From the NCBI GenBank assembly GCA_017434755.1, contig JAFRER010000016.1, forward strand, positions 1 through 64,000: a stretch of 64,000 nucleotides of DNA. Reading direction: 5' to 3'. This DNA is from Oscillospiraceae bacterium. GTDB lineage: Bacteria > Bacillota > Clostridia > Oscillospirales > Oscillospiraceae. Position numbers and translations under genes: made by a program. Below the pieces are notes generated by a model. That model saw nothing but the letters and a program-made list of their open reading frames with translations. It had not been told where the DNA came from and ran no database searches. Of the stretch, positions 7,827 through 16,900 are shown one piece after another (positions within the stretch are counted from its first letter, which is position 1; each line of letters opens with the position of its first letter).

Positions 7827-8701
7827 GCAGAAATACTTTGACCAGCCGTCGGTATAAACGCCGCAGTCCGGTACGGGATTTCTTTCATCGTCTGACCCGT
7901 AACAAAGGAGCCTGTGTGGGGCTGGTAATAATCGGTATCCTTATAGTTATTCTCATTTTCTCATTTTTTATAGATTATAAAGACGTAACGAAACAGGATC
8001 TGAGCAACCGCTTTCTCAAGCCATCCTGGGAGCATCCGTTCGGTACGGATGATACAGGCCGCGACCTGTTTCTGCGGACACTTTACGGTACACGCTACTC
8101 TCTCTCCATTGGCTTCGGTGCGACCTTCCTTGCAGCATTGCTCGGGGTCATTATTGGCTCATTCGCCGGTTATTACGGTGGCTGGGTAGATGATGTGATT
8201 ATGCGTCTTACGGACATTCTGGCATCTATCCCTGCCATGCTTTTGGGGATGGTCATAGTCTCAATACTGGGAGGAAGCGTGCGAAATCTGATCATTGCCG
8301 TAGGTATATGCTCCGTTCAGTATTATATACGGATCACCCGCGCCTCAATCATGGCTATACGCGGACAGGAGTATGTGGAGGCGGCCAAGGTCATCGGCAT
8401 GTCGGATACCAAAATAATCTTCACTCAAATCCTTCCTAATGCTTTTTCGCCGATCATCGTTACATTCTCAGCGACCATCGGTATCGCCATCCTCGTTTCT
8501 GCCAGCCTTTCCTTCATAGGATTGGGAGTGTCTGTTCCCATGCCCGAATGGGGTGCCTTGGTTTCTTCAGGACGTAATGTCCTGCGCACGGCGCCGTATC
8601 TGTCGGCTTTCCCGGGCTTGTTTATAATGATAACTGTGCTGGCGTTCAATATCATCGGTGACGGCCTGAGGGATGCGCTGGATCCCAAGATGAAACGATA
8701 G
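7823..8701 (+). CDS. ABC transporter permease, DppC-type
   Basis: A 292-residue second permease. Start 7823 overlaps the end of the first permease by four bases and is preceded by AGGTGG; a longer in-frame open stretch upstream lies inside the DppB-type gene. The N-terminal region SPVRDFFHRLTRNKGACVG is the OppC_N signature. HPFGTDDTGRDLFLRTLYG and the EAA loop VEAAKVIGMSDTKIIFTQIL mark it as the DppC partner, expected to heterodimerise with the upstream permease. Confidence 0.92.
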   Translation: MSRNTLTSRRYKRRSPVRDFFHRLTRNKGACVGLVIIGILIVILIFSFFIDYKDVTKQDLSNRFLKPSWEHPFGTDDTGRDLFLRTLYGTRYSLSIGFGATFLAALLGVIIGSFAGYYGGWVDDVIMRLTDILASIPAMLLGMVIVSILGGSVRNLIIAVGICSVQYYIRITRASIMAIRGQEYVEAAKVIGMSDTKIIFTQILPNAFSPIIVTFSATIGIAILVSASLSFIGLGVSVPMPEWGALVSSGRNVLRTAPYLSAFPGLFIMITVLAFNIIGDGLRDALDPKMKR

Positions 8702-8716
8702 GGGGCGAATTAGCAG

Positions 8717-9796
8717 ATGTTCAGGAAAAAAAGACAGGATACGGCTGAGCTGGCTAAGAGCACGGAAGAGTCAGTACAGAGCAGTGAATATGTTCTGGAG
8801 GTCAGTGATCTTGTTGTTCATTATGAGATGGAAAACGAGACTGTGGAGGCGGTCAACGGCATCAGCTTCAAGCTGAAAGAGGGCGAGACCATCGGTCTGG
8901 TGGGCGAGACCGGAGCCGGAAAGACCTCCACGGCATTGGCTATCCTGAATATGATACAGTCGCCTCCGGGGAAGATAAAGCAGGGGAATATTCTGGTCAA
9001 CGGCAAGGATATTCTCCAGATGAAGCCGTAGCAGCTGGAAAAGGTGCGCGGAAAAGATATTTCCATTATATTTCAGGACCCGATGACCTCCCTGAATCCG
9101 GTAATGACTGTGGGCGAGCAGATTGCTGAGAGCGTCATGCTCCACGAACATGTTTCTAAAGCGCAGGCGGAGGAGCGGGCGCGGGAAATGCTGGAAATGG
9201 TCGGTATACCTGGAGCAAGGGCGACAGAGTACCCGCACCAGTTTTCCGGCGGCATGAAGCAGCGTGTGGTGATCGCAATTGCGCTGTCCTGCAATCCGAA
9301 ATGCCTTTTAGCCGATGAACCCACCACCGCGCTTGATGTTACCATCCAGGCGCAGGTGCTGGAGATGATGAATGAACTTAAAACGAATCTGGGTACCTCC
9401 CTGGTTATGATTACCCATGATCTTGGCGTTGTGGCGGCGATCTGCGACACAGTTGCCGTGGTTTACGCGGGTAAGATCGTGGAATACGGCACGCTGGAGG
9501 AGGTATTCAACCAGACTATGCATCCTTATACGGAAGGCCTGTTTAACTCTCTTCCGAAGATAAACAGCAAGGGAGAAAAACTTCAGCCGATTCCCGGTCT
9601 TATGCCGGATCCGACAAAGCTTCCGCAGGGCTGCGCCTTTGAGCCGCGCTGCAAATATGCGACAGAGGCTTGCCGGACGAAACAGCAGGTCAGCCGTCAG
9701 GTCAGCCCTACGCATACTGTGCTTTGCTGTGCTTATGATGATCCGGAATTCATGCTGGATAAGCGGAAGGAGGTAAAGGATACCGATGCAAGATGA
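8717..9796 (+). pseudogene. ABC ATPase DppD-type, interrupted by in-frame TAG
   Basis: One continuous reading frame for a 359-codon ATPase is broken by a single TAG at 9029-9031 (codon 105). Before it lies the Walker A loop GETGAGKT; after it, in the same frame, the Q-loop [12 protein letters not shown], signature FSGGMKQR, Walker B CLLADEP and the C-terminal oligopeptide region with Cys-rich [14 protein letters not shown]. Nothing else is damaged and no frame shift exists. The stop falls in the variable MKP-x-QLEKVRG stretch where relatives have K, E or Q, each one base from TAG. Options are a fresh nonsense mutation, a sequence error, or suppression. Translation could restart at the GTG at 9044, but that product lacks Walker A. 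Confidence 0.8.
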
Positions 9797-10754
9797 TGTT
9801 ATCCTCGAGGTCCGGAACCTCAAAAAGTATTTTAAGACCAACAGCGGGATAGTCCATGCGGTTGATGACTGCAGCTTTACAATAAATAAAGGAAGGACCC
9901 TCGGCGTCGTCGGTGAGTCCGGCTGCGGCAAATCCACCACCGGGCGCTGCATCCTGCGCCTGATTGAACCCACTTCCGGCAGCATTCGCTTCAAGGGGCA
10001 GGAGATCACCACTATGAACCGCCGGCAGATGCTCAAGGTGCGCAAGAATATGCAGATCATCTTCCAGGACCCCTACTATTCTCTTAATCCGAGAAACACG
10101 GTGTATCAGAGCATTGTAGCACCGATCAAGCAGAATAACCTTATGCCCGGTGCCTCACGGGCCCAGATAGAGGAACGTGTGCTGGAACTGATGAGTACTG
10201 TCGGACTTGCGGAACGCATGATAAACAGCTATCCCCATGAACTTGATGGAGGCCGCCGGCAGCGCATAGGTATTGCCCGTGCACTGGCAATGGAACCGGA
10301 GTTCATCGTCTGTGATGAACCGGTGTCGGCTTTGGATGTCTCTATTCAGGCACAGATCCTCAATCTTCTTCAGGAACTCCAGGAAAAGCGCAATCTGACC
10401 TATATGTTTATCACACACGACCTTTCTGTTGTTAATTATTTTTCCGACGACATTGTGGTCATGTATCTTGGTCAGATAGTTGAGAAGGCTCCTGCCAGAG
10501 AGTTGTTTGACAATCCGCTCCATCCTTATACCCGGGCTTTGCTTTCGGCGGCGCTGGAACCTGTGGCAGGTGCAAATAAAAAAAGGATCCAGTTGAAAGG
10601 AGAACTCTCCTCACCTCTGGATCCCGGCGATGAGTGCCGCTTTGCCAAGCGCTGTACGCATCACTGTCCCGAATGCAACTGTGGCACACCCAAACTGGTC
10701 GAAGTATCTCCGGACCACTTCGTGGCATGCCACCTTGTAAAGCAACTTACCTGA
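9786..10754 (+). CDS. ABC ATPase, DppF-type
   Basis: A 322-residue intact ATPase overlapping the DppD-type gene by 11 bases. Motifs in order: Walker [11 protein letters not shown]-loop [12 protein letters not shown], signature [15 protein letters not shown], Walker B FIVCDEP and the switch histidine in MFITHDLS. The signature is LDGGR instead of LSGGQ, a variant seen in a subset of clostridial Opp/Dpp ATPases. The oligo_HPY tail has [14 protein letters not shown], a Cys cluster often binding iron-sulfur or zinc in DppF proteins. With the partner ATPase interrupted, this subunit may have to act alone. Confidence 0.92.
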   Translation: MQDDVILEVRNLKKYFKTNSGIVHAVDDCSFTINKGRTLGVVGESGCGKSTTGRCILRLIEPTSGSIRFKGQEITTMNRRQMLKVRKNMQIIFQDPYYSLNPRNTVYQSIVAPIKQNNLMPGASRAQIEERVLELMSTVGLAERMINSYPHELDGGRRQRIGIARALAMEPEFIVCDEPVSALDVSIQAQILNLLQELQEKRNLTYMFITHDLSVVNYFSDDIVVMYLGQIVEKAPARELFDNPLHPYTRALLSAALEPVAGANKKRIQLKGELSSPLDPGDECRFAKRCTHHCPECNCGTPKLVEVSPDHFVACHLVKQLT

Positions 10755-10818
10755 TATTAAAGATTTCCCGCCCGGCATTCCCTGCTTGTAACTGAGGCGC
10801 ACTGATGCATAGGGGTGT

Positions 10819-11727
10819 TCATCCCCGCATGAGCAGATGCAGGTTTTCCCGGGTATACTGCTGAAAGATACGTTGAGCCTCTGAGTAATCGTCACGCTTT
10901 TCCCAGATCATCTGGACATTGACCTTGATTGGAGGTGTGAAGGATGTCAAAGCAACATCCTTCCAATTCTCCGCGATCTCCCGGGAGATGACGATGTTGG
11001 CAAAGCCGCCGGTTATGGCTTTGTGAAGCAGATCCTGTTGACTGGTCTGAAGAATCATTTCTTTTTCTTCATTCCCGTTCGCTATAAGGTTGAACTGGTC
11101 ATCAGTCATACCGATAGACAGAGGAGTGAGCAAAGAAGCACGATCAGTTGTCTCAAGATCCGCCAGCGTAACATGATCCCGTTGCGTCAGGGGGTGCGAC
11201 AGTGAACTGCAGAGGACAAGTTCAGTTTCGTATAAAGGGAGCCGTTCCAGAATATCTTTGTAGATCTTTTCGTTAACGATATGCGGGGTTATAAAGAAAT
11301 CACTGTTTCTTTCCAGCACGGAGGAGACACTTTCTATAGCCGGACGTTCCGTGAGCAGCAGCCGGATCTCCGGATAACGCCGGCGGAATTCACAGAAAAA
11401 CTCCGGGAAGAAACGGGACCCGGTGGTAGTAGTGATGCCTATCCGCAATTCAGGGGCCTTCTGAGATCGCCTGCTGTCGTTAATGCTTTTCTTCAGCTCC
11501 ATATAAGCCTTGTTGAATTCAACGAACATTTTGCGTACTCTCTCACCGTCCTCGGTAAGCTTCACACCGGTCCGGGAACGTTTGAACAGGACCAGACCCC
11601 ATTCATTCTCCATATCCTTGAGAGCACGGGACACAGCGGTTCGGGAAACGTACAGCGCGCTTGCTGCCTTGGTCACATTTTTGTATTCGCATACAGCTTC
11701 AAAATATGTGATTTGGGTCAAAGTCAT
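10819..11727 (-). CDS. LysR-family transcriptional regulator
   Basis: A 302-residue LysR-type regulator. The N-terminal winged helix is plain (ITYFEAVCEYKNVTKAASAL, VSRTAVSRALKDME) and the rest is a two-lobed effector-binding domain. The ATG at 11727 follows GGAGGT at 7 bases; upstream in-frame ATGs have no ribosome site. It is encoded between, and opposite to, the transporter operon and the flavoprotein-fusion pair, so it is the obvious regulator of the locus. LysR proteins usually activate the divergent gene in response to a pathway compound. Confidence 0.9.
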   Translation of the reverse strand: MTLTQITYFEAVCEYKNVTKAASALYVSRTAVSRALKDMENEWGLVLFKRSRTGVKLTEDGERVRKMFVEFNKAYMELKKSINDSRRSQKAPELRIGITTTTGSRFFPEFFCEFRRRYPEIRLLLTERPAIESVSSVLERNSDFFITPHIVNEKIYKDILERLPLYETELVLCSSLSHPLTQRDHVTLADLETTDRASLLTPLSIGMTDDQFNLIANGNEEKEMILQTSQQDLLHKAITGGFANIVISREIAENWKDVALTSFTPPIKVNVQMIWEKRDDYSEAQRIFQQYTRENLHLLMRG

Positions 11728-11838
11728 AATCGCTACCTCCATGTGCGATTCCGCAGACACAACATATCCCGGTTGATTATCCTGACCGCAGTCCGTGATG
11801 CAAAGCGTCCGTTATCCAAGGTCCGGATACCGATCTTT

Positions 11839-11867
11839 TTGATACAGTTTACACAAATTATTGTCAA
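11839..11867. promoter_or_regulatory. lysR promoter with dyad
   Basis: On the minus strand TTGACA (11862-11867), 17 bases, TATCAA (11839-11844) fit a lysR promoter. The same span carries the dyad TTGATAC / TTGTCAA (6 of 7 positions symmetric), a plausible LysR site controlling both lysR and the divergent flavoprotein gene. Confidence 0.45.
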
Positions 11868-11901
11868 AATGCAATCACTCATTTAGAAAGGAACGAGAAA
11901 C

Positions 11902-13398
11902 ATGTATACGGTAATTGAAGCCCAAAGAGAAATACCTGTCTATGATTCGTGCGACATCCTTGTGGTAGGTGGAGGAGCTGCCGGTCACTCAGCTGCTATC
12001 GCAGCAGCCCGGGCCGGGGCAAAAAATGTCATTCTTATGGAACGATACGGTTACATGGGCGGTGACGCCACCGGCGGCTATGTCATCATGGTGCCTAAGC
12101 TCTCCTGGTATGACAAATCCTTTGTCCGTGGGATTCAGGAGGAATGGTTCACCCGCATGAAGGATATCCCCGGAGCGGTAATGGGACCGTCTCTGGATAA
12201 AATCGGCTGGACGGATCCGATTTATATCAACCAATGGAAGAGTATCCATGACTGCGTGAGCCGTCGGGATTTCGGCGGCACACAGGAGCCTTGCCTTGTG
12301 CGCTCTGTATATTTTGAACCTAACCAGCTGAAGATCGAAATGGACAATATGCTCCGCGAGCATGCGGACAGCATCAAGGTGATGTACCATACCTGGGGCG
12401 TACGTCCGATTATGGAGGGCAGCGAAGTCAAGGGAGTCTTTTTTGAGAGCAAGGAAGGGCGCAAAGCGATTCTTGCAAAAACCGTTATTGATGCTACAGG
12501 TGACGGCGACATATATTCCCAGGCTGGAGCACCGCATCACAATCTGACCGAAGCAGGACTTCGTTCCAGCGCCACGGCTCTGGTATGGCGTATCGGTGGG
12601 ATCAGTTGGGATGCTTATACCCACTGGATGAACTCTACGGAAGGAGCTTTCAAAATGGTCTTTGAAGGCTTGCAGAAGATTGCAGGGTACCGGACCATGC
12701 CGCTTCCTTCCAATCAGAATGACATCTGTTGGATGAACAACTGGCTCTACGAGATGAACAGCGCGAACGTCGCCGATCTGACCCAGACGGAGATGAAGGT
12801 GAGAGAATCTATACGCAGAGTATTGGATTTCCTTAAGGAAACTATTCCCTGTGCATTCAGAGATGCCTTCCTGTACGACATCGCACCGCAGCTCGGAGCC
12901 CGCTGCAGCCGCCGCCTGATCGGTGAATATGTGATGTCGGCCAATGACTTTGCCTTTGCAAATCAGTTTGAAGATGTTATTGCCTGGCATTCTACGATCT
13001 GTCAGATCAACGACTGCGGACCCGTAGAGATACCGTATCGTGCGATCTTGCCGCAGAAGATCGAGAACCTGCTGGCTCCCGGCAGACATTTGTCAGCTGA
13101 TAAGGCGTCGATCGACTGGTTGAATCTGATACCCCAGTGTGTCGGTACAGGACAGGCTGCCGGAGTGGCCGCCGCGGTCGCGGTTGAGGAAGGCACAACA
13201 GTGCGAAATGTAAACATTAAAAAGGTTCAGGACATTCTGGTGGAGCAGGATGTGCCGCTGCCCAGAAATGATAAGTTCCGTGCCAAAGATCCTACCTATG
13301 AAGAGATGGTGAAGGCGCACAATTACGGACTGGATACGGAAATGGCCAGAAAAGCGCGCGAAGGTGCCAAGGGTGTCCAGGGTTACCGCCAGTGGTAA
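11902..13398 (+). CDS. FAD-dependent oxidoreductase
   Basis: A 498-residue flavoprotein of the FAD_oxidored (PF12831) group. The dinucleotide-binding loop is VVGGGAAGHSAAIAAARAGA (about 19-38), followed by the acidic end of strand 2 in LMERYGYMGGDATGG, and the second FAD contact VIDATGDGDIYSQAGAP near residue 200. No Fe-S cysteine cluster or membrane segment is visible, so it is probably cytosolic. Members are mostly uncharacterised; some oxidise or reduce alpha/beta carbon bonds of carboxylates. It lies 19 bases before the fusion gene and is likely translated with it. Ribosome site AAAGGAACG precedes the ATG. Confidence 0.88.
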   Translation: MYTVIEAQREIPVYDSCDILVVGGGAAGHSAAIAAARAGAKNVILMERYGYMGGDATGGYVIMVPKLSWYDKSFVRGIQEEWFTRMKDIPGAVMGPSLDKIGWTDPIYINQWKSIHDCVSRRDFGGTQEPCLVRSVYFEPNQLKIEMDNMLREHADSIKVMYHTWGVRPIMEGSEVKGVFFESKEGRKAILAKTVIDATGDGDIYSQAGAPHHNLTEAGLRSSATALVWRIGGISWDAYTHWMNSTEGAFKMVFEGLQKIAGYRTMPLPSNQNDICWMNNWLYEMNSANVADLTQTEMKVRESIRRVLDFLKETIPCAFRDAFLYDIAPQLGARCSRRLIGEYVMSANDFAFANQFEDVIAWHSTICQINDCGPVEIPYRAILPQKIENLLAPGRHLSADKASIDWLNLIPQCVGTGQAAGVAAAVAVEEGTTVRNVNIKKVQDILVEQDVPLPRNDKFRAKDPTYEEMVKAHNYGLDTEMARKAREGAKGVQGYRQW

Positions 13399-13417
13399 TG
13401 ATCCGGAGGTACCGGCC

Positions 13418-15823
13418 ATGCTGACAAAAAGAGAAAACCTCACCGAAGTGATGAAACGTGGAAAACCCGACCGCTTTGTTAATCAGTACGAAGCCTTTGC
13501 TCTGCTGTTCGGGGCACCTGTCTCCCCATGGGTACAGACAGTTAAAGGCGGAGGCCCCTCAAAAGATGGCTGGGGTGTTACAAAAATATGGCCGGATAAT
13601 ACTCCCGGAGCGTTCCCGCTCCAGGATGAAGAACATCTGGTCTGTCCGGATATAACAGAGTGGCGCAAATATGTACATGCACCGGAAACCGCTTTCCCGG
13701 ATAAAGACTGGGCCATGATAAGGCAGATGGCCGCACGGGTCGATCGAAAGGAACAGTTCAGCCTTGTATTGATGACTTCGGGTCTGTTTGAGACCTGTCA
13801 TAACCTGCTGGGCATGGAGGAATGTCTGATTAGCTTCTATGAAGAGCCGGAAGCGATGCATGAACTGATCGACTATATCACTGAGTATCACCTTGCGGCC
13901 GCCGGAGAGATCTGCAATCATGTAGAAGCAGACGGGATATTCCTGCATGATGACTGGGGCCACCAGAATTCCACGTTCATTTCGCCGGAGATGTTCAAAG
14001 AATTCTTCGTTCCGGCATACAAACGTATTTACGCTTATTACAAATCCCGGGGATTTTCATTGGTGGTGCATCACAGCGACTCGTATGCAGCCACATTGGT
14101 CCCTTATATGATAGACATGGGAATTGATATATGGCAGGGCGTTCTCTCATGCAATAATATCCCGGAGCTGATCCGGCAGTATGGCGGACAGATGTCTTTC
14201 ATGGGCGGGATTGACGAAGGACGCATTGACGTTCCTGATTGGACCCCGGATATGATCAGGGAGGAAGTGGCACGCGCCTGTAACGAAAACGGATGTCTGT
14301 CCTATATACCTTCCATGTGCCAGGGCTTGCCGGGCAGCACTTTCCCAGGGGTGCACGAGGAGGTGACAAAGGCCATCTCCGAAATGAGCCGGATGGTCTT
14401 TCCCGATTCGGAGAAGAGCTTAAAGCCGCCTGCAGGAACGCTTCGGCTTTGTCGAAATCTTTTGGATACTCGTATCGAAGATCTGGAAGAGGAGCAGATA
14501 CACGTCTTTAAAGACCGACTGCTGGATATGACCGGATGTATTTTCGGCGGGGCTATCGTTACAGAGGACCGGTTTTTCTATGATATGCTGAAACAGCAGG
14601 GCGGTGCCCCGGAGGCTCCTGTTTTTGCTGATTCTGCGAATATCCGGCTGCCGGTGGTCAGTGCGGTCATGCATAATGCGCTGCACGCCCGAGCCAACGA
14701 CTTCGGCAATATGGCAATGGTGGTATTCGGAGATCCTATTGCCAGCCATTACGGCGAGACCATACTTCCCATGAACCTGACGTTGGCCGATGTTTATGGT
14801 GTCAGCGGACAGACTTTTATCGCTAACAATATTGCGGCGGAGGACACCGTCGGACGGCTCCTTTACACGCTACCGGTGCGCTTTCCGACAGATATGAAGC
14901 TGGGCTCAACAGCAGCAGCGGCTTTAGCCATCCGCTACGAGAGAGAAATGGATGCCGAAACAGCAATGGCTGCTCTGAGTTACGCTGCTGTGAATTCGAC
15001 GGATCCTGGAAACGCCTACTATGACTACAGCCAGGAGTTTAAATACCACAATGCCGAAAGTGCCAGGATGGGAATCATGGCGGTTGCCTTGGCTAAAGGC
15101 GGATGGCGGGGAATGGAAGACCCCTTTTTCGGTCAGGACGGTCTGATATCCCGGCAGGTTCCAGACGGCGGCCTTCCCGAAAGGTATGAGAAAGCTTTTG
15201 ATGATTTGGGGAAAACATACTTTACGGAAGTGCGCTTCAAACGAGGCCCCGGTGGAATGCCCACTATAGCTCCGGCTATGATGGGACTGAGACTTCGTGA
15301 GCAGATCGTCACTGACAGGGGTCGCTTTGATGCAAAGGAGATCAGGAAGGTAAGGATCTTCCAGCCGGAGGGCATGGGAATCAGTTACTATGCCAATCCA
15401 TTCCGCCTTCGGGATCACACCAACGCTCTTTTCTCCTATGCGTTCGCTTGCTGCTGCAGCCTGTACCACGGAGACCGCCGTGCGGATTTGGTACAGACAG
15501 CATCGATCCTGTCCAATCCGGAGCTAATCCGGCTTGCAGAAGAAACAGTCATCGATACATGGCGCTGTACGTCGAAGATGCCTGTTTTTAAAGCACAGGC
15601 TGAAATGACGGACGGGCATATCTATGAAGCTGAGGCAGATTTTGTAGCTGAGATGTTTGTCTATCCTGATCGTGAAATGCTGGAAAAGAAGTTCTGGGAT
15701 CAGTTTAATGCTTTTGGCAGGCTTCCAAGATCCACCGGAGAGAAAATAATCGAGCTGGCATACAGGATCGATACCCTTTCGGACATGCGAGAATACACAA
15801 GCCTTTTGTGTGTGCCGGGATAA
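13418..15823 (+). CDS. URO-D-like / MmgE-PrpD fusion protein
   Basis: An 801-residue two-domain protein. Residues 1 to about 335 follow the URO-D/MtaA barrel family (NLTEVMKRGKPDRFVNQYEA, DGIFLHDDWGHQNSTFISPE, VVHHSDSYAATLVPYMIDMG, SFMGGIDEGRID). The URO-D position that carries Zn-binding HxC in corrinoid methyltransferases reads HSD here, so zinc-thiol chemistry is doubtful. From about 345 to the end it is MmgE/PrpD-like: RLLDMTGCIFGGAIV, NALHARANDFGNM, ASHYGETILPMNLTLADVYG, VSGQTFIANNIAAEDTVGRL. Start 13418 has GGAGG eight bases upstream; an earlier in-frame ATG lies inside the previous gene. The frame is continuous, with no stop or shift at the joint. I know of no characterised enzyme with this architecture; the reaction is unknown. 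Confidence 0.85.
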   Translation: MLTKRENLTEVMKRGKPDRFVNQYEAFALLFGAPVSPWVQTVKGGGPSKDGWGVTKIWPDNTPGAFPLQDEEHLVCPDITEWRKYVHAPETAFPDKDWAMIRQMAARVDRKEQFSLVLMTSGLFETCHNLLGMEECLISFYEEPEAMHELIDYITEYHLAAAGEICNHVEADGIFLHDDWGHQNSTFISPEMFKEFFVPAYKRIYAYYKSRGFSLVVHHSDSYAATLVPYMIDMGIDIWQGVLSCNNIPELIRQYGGQMSFMGGIDEGRIDVPDWTPDMIREEVARACNENGCLSYIPSMCQGLPGSTFPGVHEEVTKAISEMSRMVFPDSEKSLKPPAGTLRLCRNLLDTRIEDLEEEQIHVFKDRLLDMTGCIFGGAIVTEDRFFYDMLKQQGGAPEAPVFADSANIRLPVVSAVMHNALHARANDFGNMAMVVFGDPIASHYGETILPMNLTLADVYGVSGQTFIANNIAAEDTVGRLLYTLPVRFPTDMKLGSTAAAALAIRYEREMDAETAMAALSYAAVNSTDPGNAYYDYSQEFKYHNAESARMGIMAVALAKGGWRGMEDPFFGQDGLISRQVPDGGLPERYEKAFDDLGKTYFTEVRFKRGPGGMPTIAPAMMGLRLREQIVTDRGRFDAKEIRKVRIFQPEGMGISYYANPFRLRDHTNALFSYAFACCCSLYHGDRRADLVQTASILSNPELIRLAEETVIDTWRCTSKMPVFKAQAEMTDGHIYEAEADFVAEMFVYPDREMLEKKFWDQFNAFGRLPRSTGEKIIELAYRIDTLSDMREYTSLLCVPG

Positions 15824-15950
15824 TACATGCGCCTTATAAGCACATACAACGGCGAAGAACGTATGGAATCACAGAATCTGTGTTGTTCTTGTGAATTCCA
15901 GTCGTATAAGAAGGTATCTTTTTGACGTTACAGCTATATTGAAATATGAA

Positions 15951-15982
15951 AAAAGTCCTCCCGTATAACAGGGAGGATTTTT
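15951..15982 (+). terminator. Terminator of the flavoprotein-fusion operon
   Basis: AAAAGTCCTCCC pairs with GGGAGGATTTTT around an 8-base loop, about 130 bases after the fusion gene. The rest of the 15824-16193 gap holds the structured leader described next. Confidence 0.75.
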
Positions 15983-16053
15983 ACTCCTGGCTCTTTAGAA
16001 GCAAAGGACCACCAGCTTGGATGATAGGGAAAAGGGCTTATAGCAAAAAGAAA

Positions 16054-16144
16054 CCTCCAATGATAGGATAGTGCAGGTTCGCCAACCGCACTACATCAAA
16101 GGAGGAATGTCCTGAAAGATGACATAAACAGTCCGATCCTGTAT
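16054..16144 (+). ncRNA. Candidate structured 5' leader
   Basis: Upstream of the P-loop/2-oxoacid oxidoreductase operon the RNA can fold into a three-way junction: a closing stem (16063-16068 with 16137-16142, one G-U), a long hairpin TAGTGC-a-GGTT / AACC-GCACTA (16069-16079 with 16084-16093) and a small hairpin ATGTC / GACAT (16107-16111 with 16121-16125). An alternative pairing CCTCC / GGAGG (16054-16058 with 16101-16105) competes. It matches no riboswitch consensus I recognise (not TPP, THF or cobalamin). Function is inferred only from position and pairing. Confidence 0.3.
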
Positions 16145-16193
16145 TCTTTACATTAAACGAATCCCCTACGAAAATCAAGTTGGAGGGGAAGCC

Positions 16194-16880
16194 ATGACAT
16201 CCTTTTCGGAACTTCTCAAAACGAGAAAAAACTTCGTGTTCATCGGTGAAAGCGGAAGCGGGAAAAGCGAGATCGCGCTGAATACCGCCGTGCTCCTGCG
16301 GAAACACGGGAAAAACGTGCATGTTTTCGATCTGGATCAGACAAAAGCACTGTTTCGAGCCAGAGACGCGGAAGGAGACATGAAGGAGCTGGGGATAGAA
16401 CTGCACTATATGCCACAGCTGCTCGATACTCCGGTCCTTGTAAACGGGATCGTTCCGCATCTGAAATGTGAGGACAGCGTGAGTATTCTGGATGTCGGCG
16501 GAAATGATAATGCAGCCCGTATGATTGGGTGTTTATCCGAATACCTCAATGAGGAGAATACCGCCGCGATCTATGTCATCAACCCATACCGTCCGTGGTC
16601 CGGGAATGCCTGCGTGATACGTGCGACGATGGAAACAGTGCTCAATGCATGCCATATTGAGCGGGTCTTTTTCGTTGCGAATCCGACTCTGGGCTCAGAT
16701 ACGGAAGATAGTGACGTTTCCTCAGCTTTGCATCAACTGGATAATGATTTCCCGCTGGGAGAATTCTCAGGTGTCTTTATAAGGGAAGATCTGTTTCCTT
16801 ATTTTTGTGGAAAGAACGGCCCTGAATACATCCCCCTGCATCCCTATCTCAGATATCCCTGGATCAAATCCGGTAAATAA
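16194..16880 (+). CDS. P-loop NTPase linked to 2-oxoacid oxidoreductase
   Basis: A 228-residue cytosolic P-loop ATPase/GTPase of the ParA/MinD/CobQ-like (SIMIBI) type. The nucleotide loop is FIGESGSGKSEIAL (about 16-29); DLDQTKALFRARD gives the switch aspartates and SILDVGGNDNAARM resembles Walker B. There is no membrane segment or DNA-binding domain. It is the first gene of the operon encoding the ferredoxin-like subunit and three catalytic subunits of a 2-oxoacid oxidoreductase, 20 bases apart. A role in assembling or activating that enzyme is an inference from this context. Start chosen from GTTGGAGGGG seven bases upstream. Confidence 0.7.
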   Translation: MTSFSELLKTRKNFVFIGESGSGKSEIALNTAVLLRKHGKNVHVFDLDQTKALFRARDAEGDMKELGIELHYMPQLLDTPVLVNGIVPHLKCEDSVSILDVGGNDNAARMIGCLSEYLNEENTAAIYVINPYRPWSGNACVIRATMETVLNACHIERVFFVANPTLGSDTEDSDVSSALHQLDNDFPLGEFSGVFIREDLFPYFCGKNGPEYIPLHPYLRYPWIKSGK

Positions 16881-16900
16881 TCATACTGAAGGAGGACAAT

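Noticed and set aside
9029-9031. Pyrrolysine at the TAG codon
   Set aside because: The protein is an ABC ATPase with no reason for Pyl, no pyl genes are in the window, and TAG serves as a normal stop nearby.
16054-16144. TPP riboswitch before the TPP-dependent enzyme operon
   Set aside because: The conserved CUGAGA and the ACCUGAUCUGGAUAAUGCCAGCG-type core are absent.
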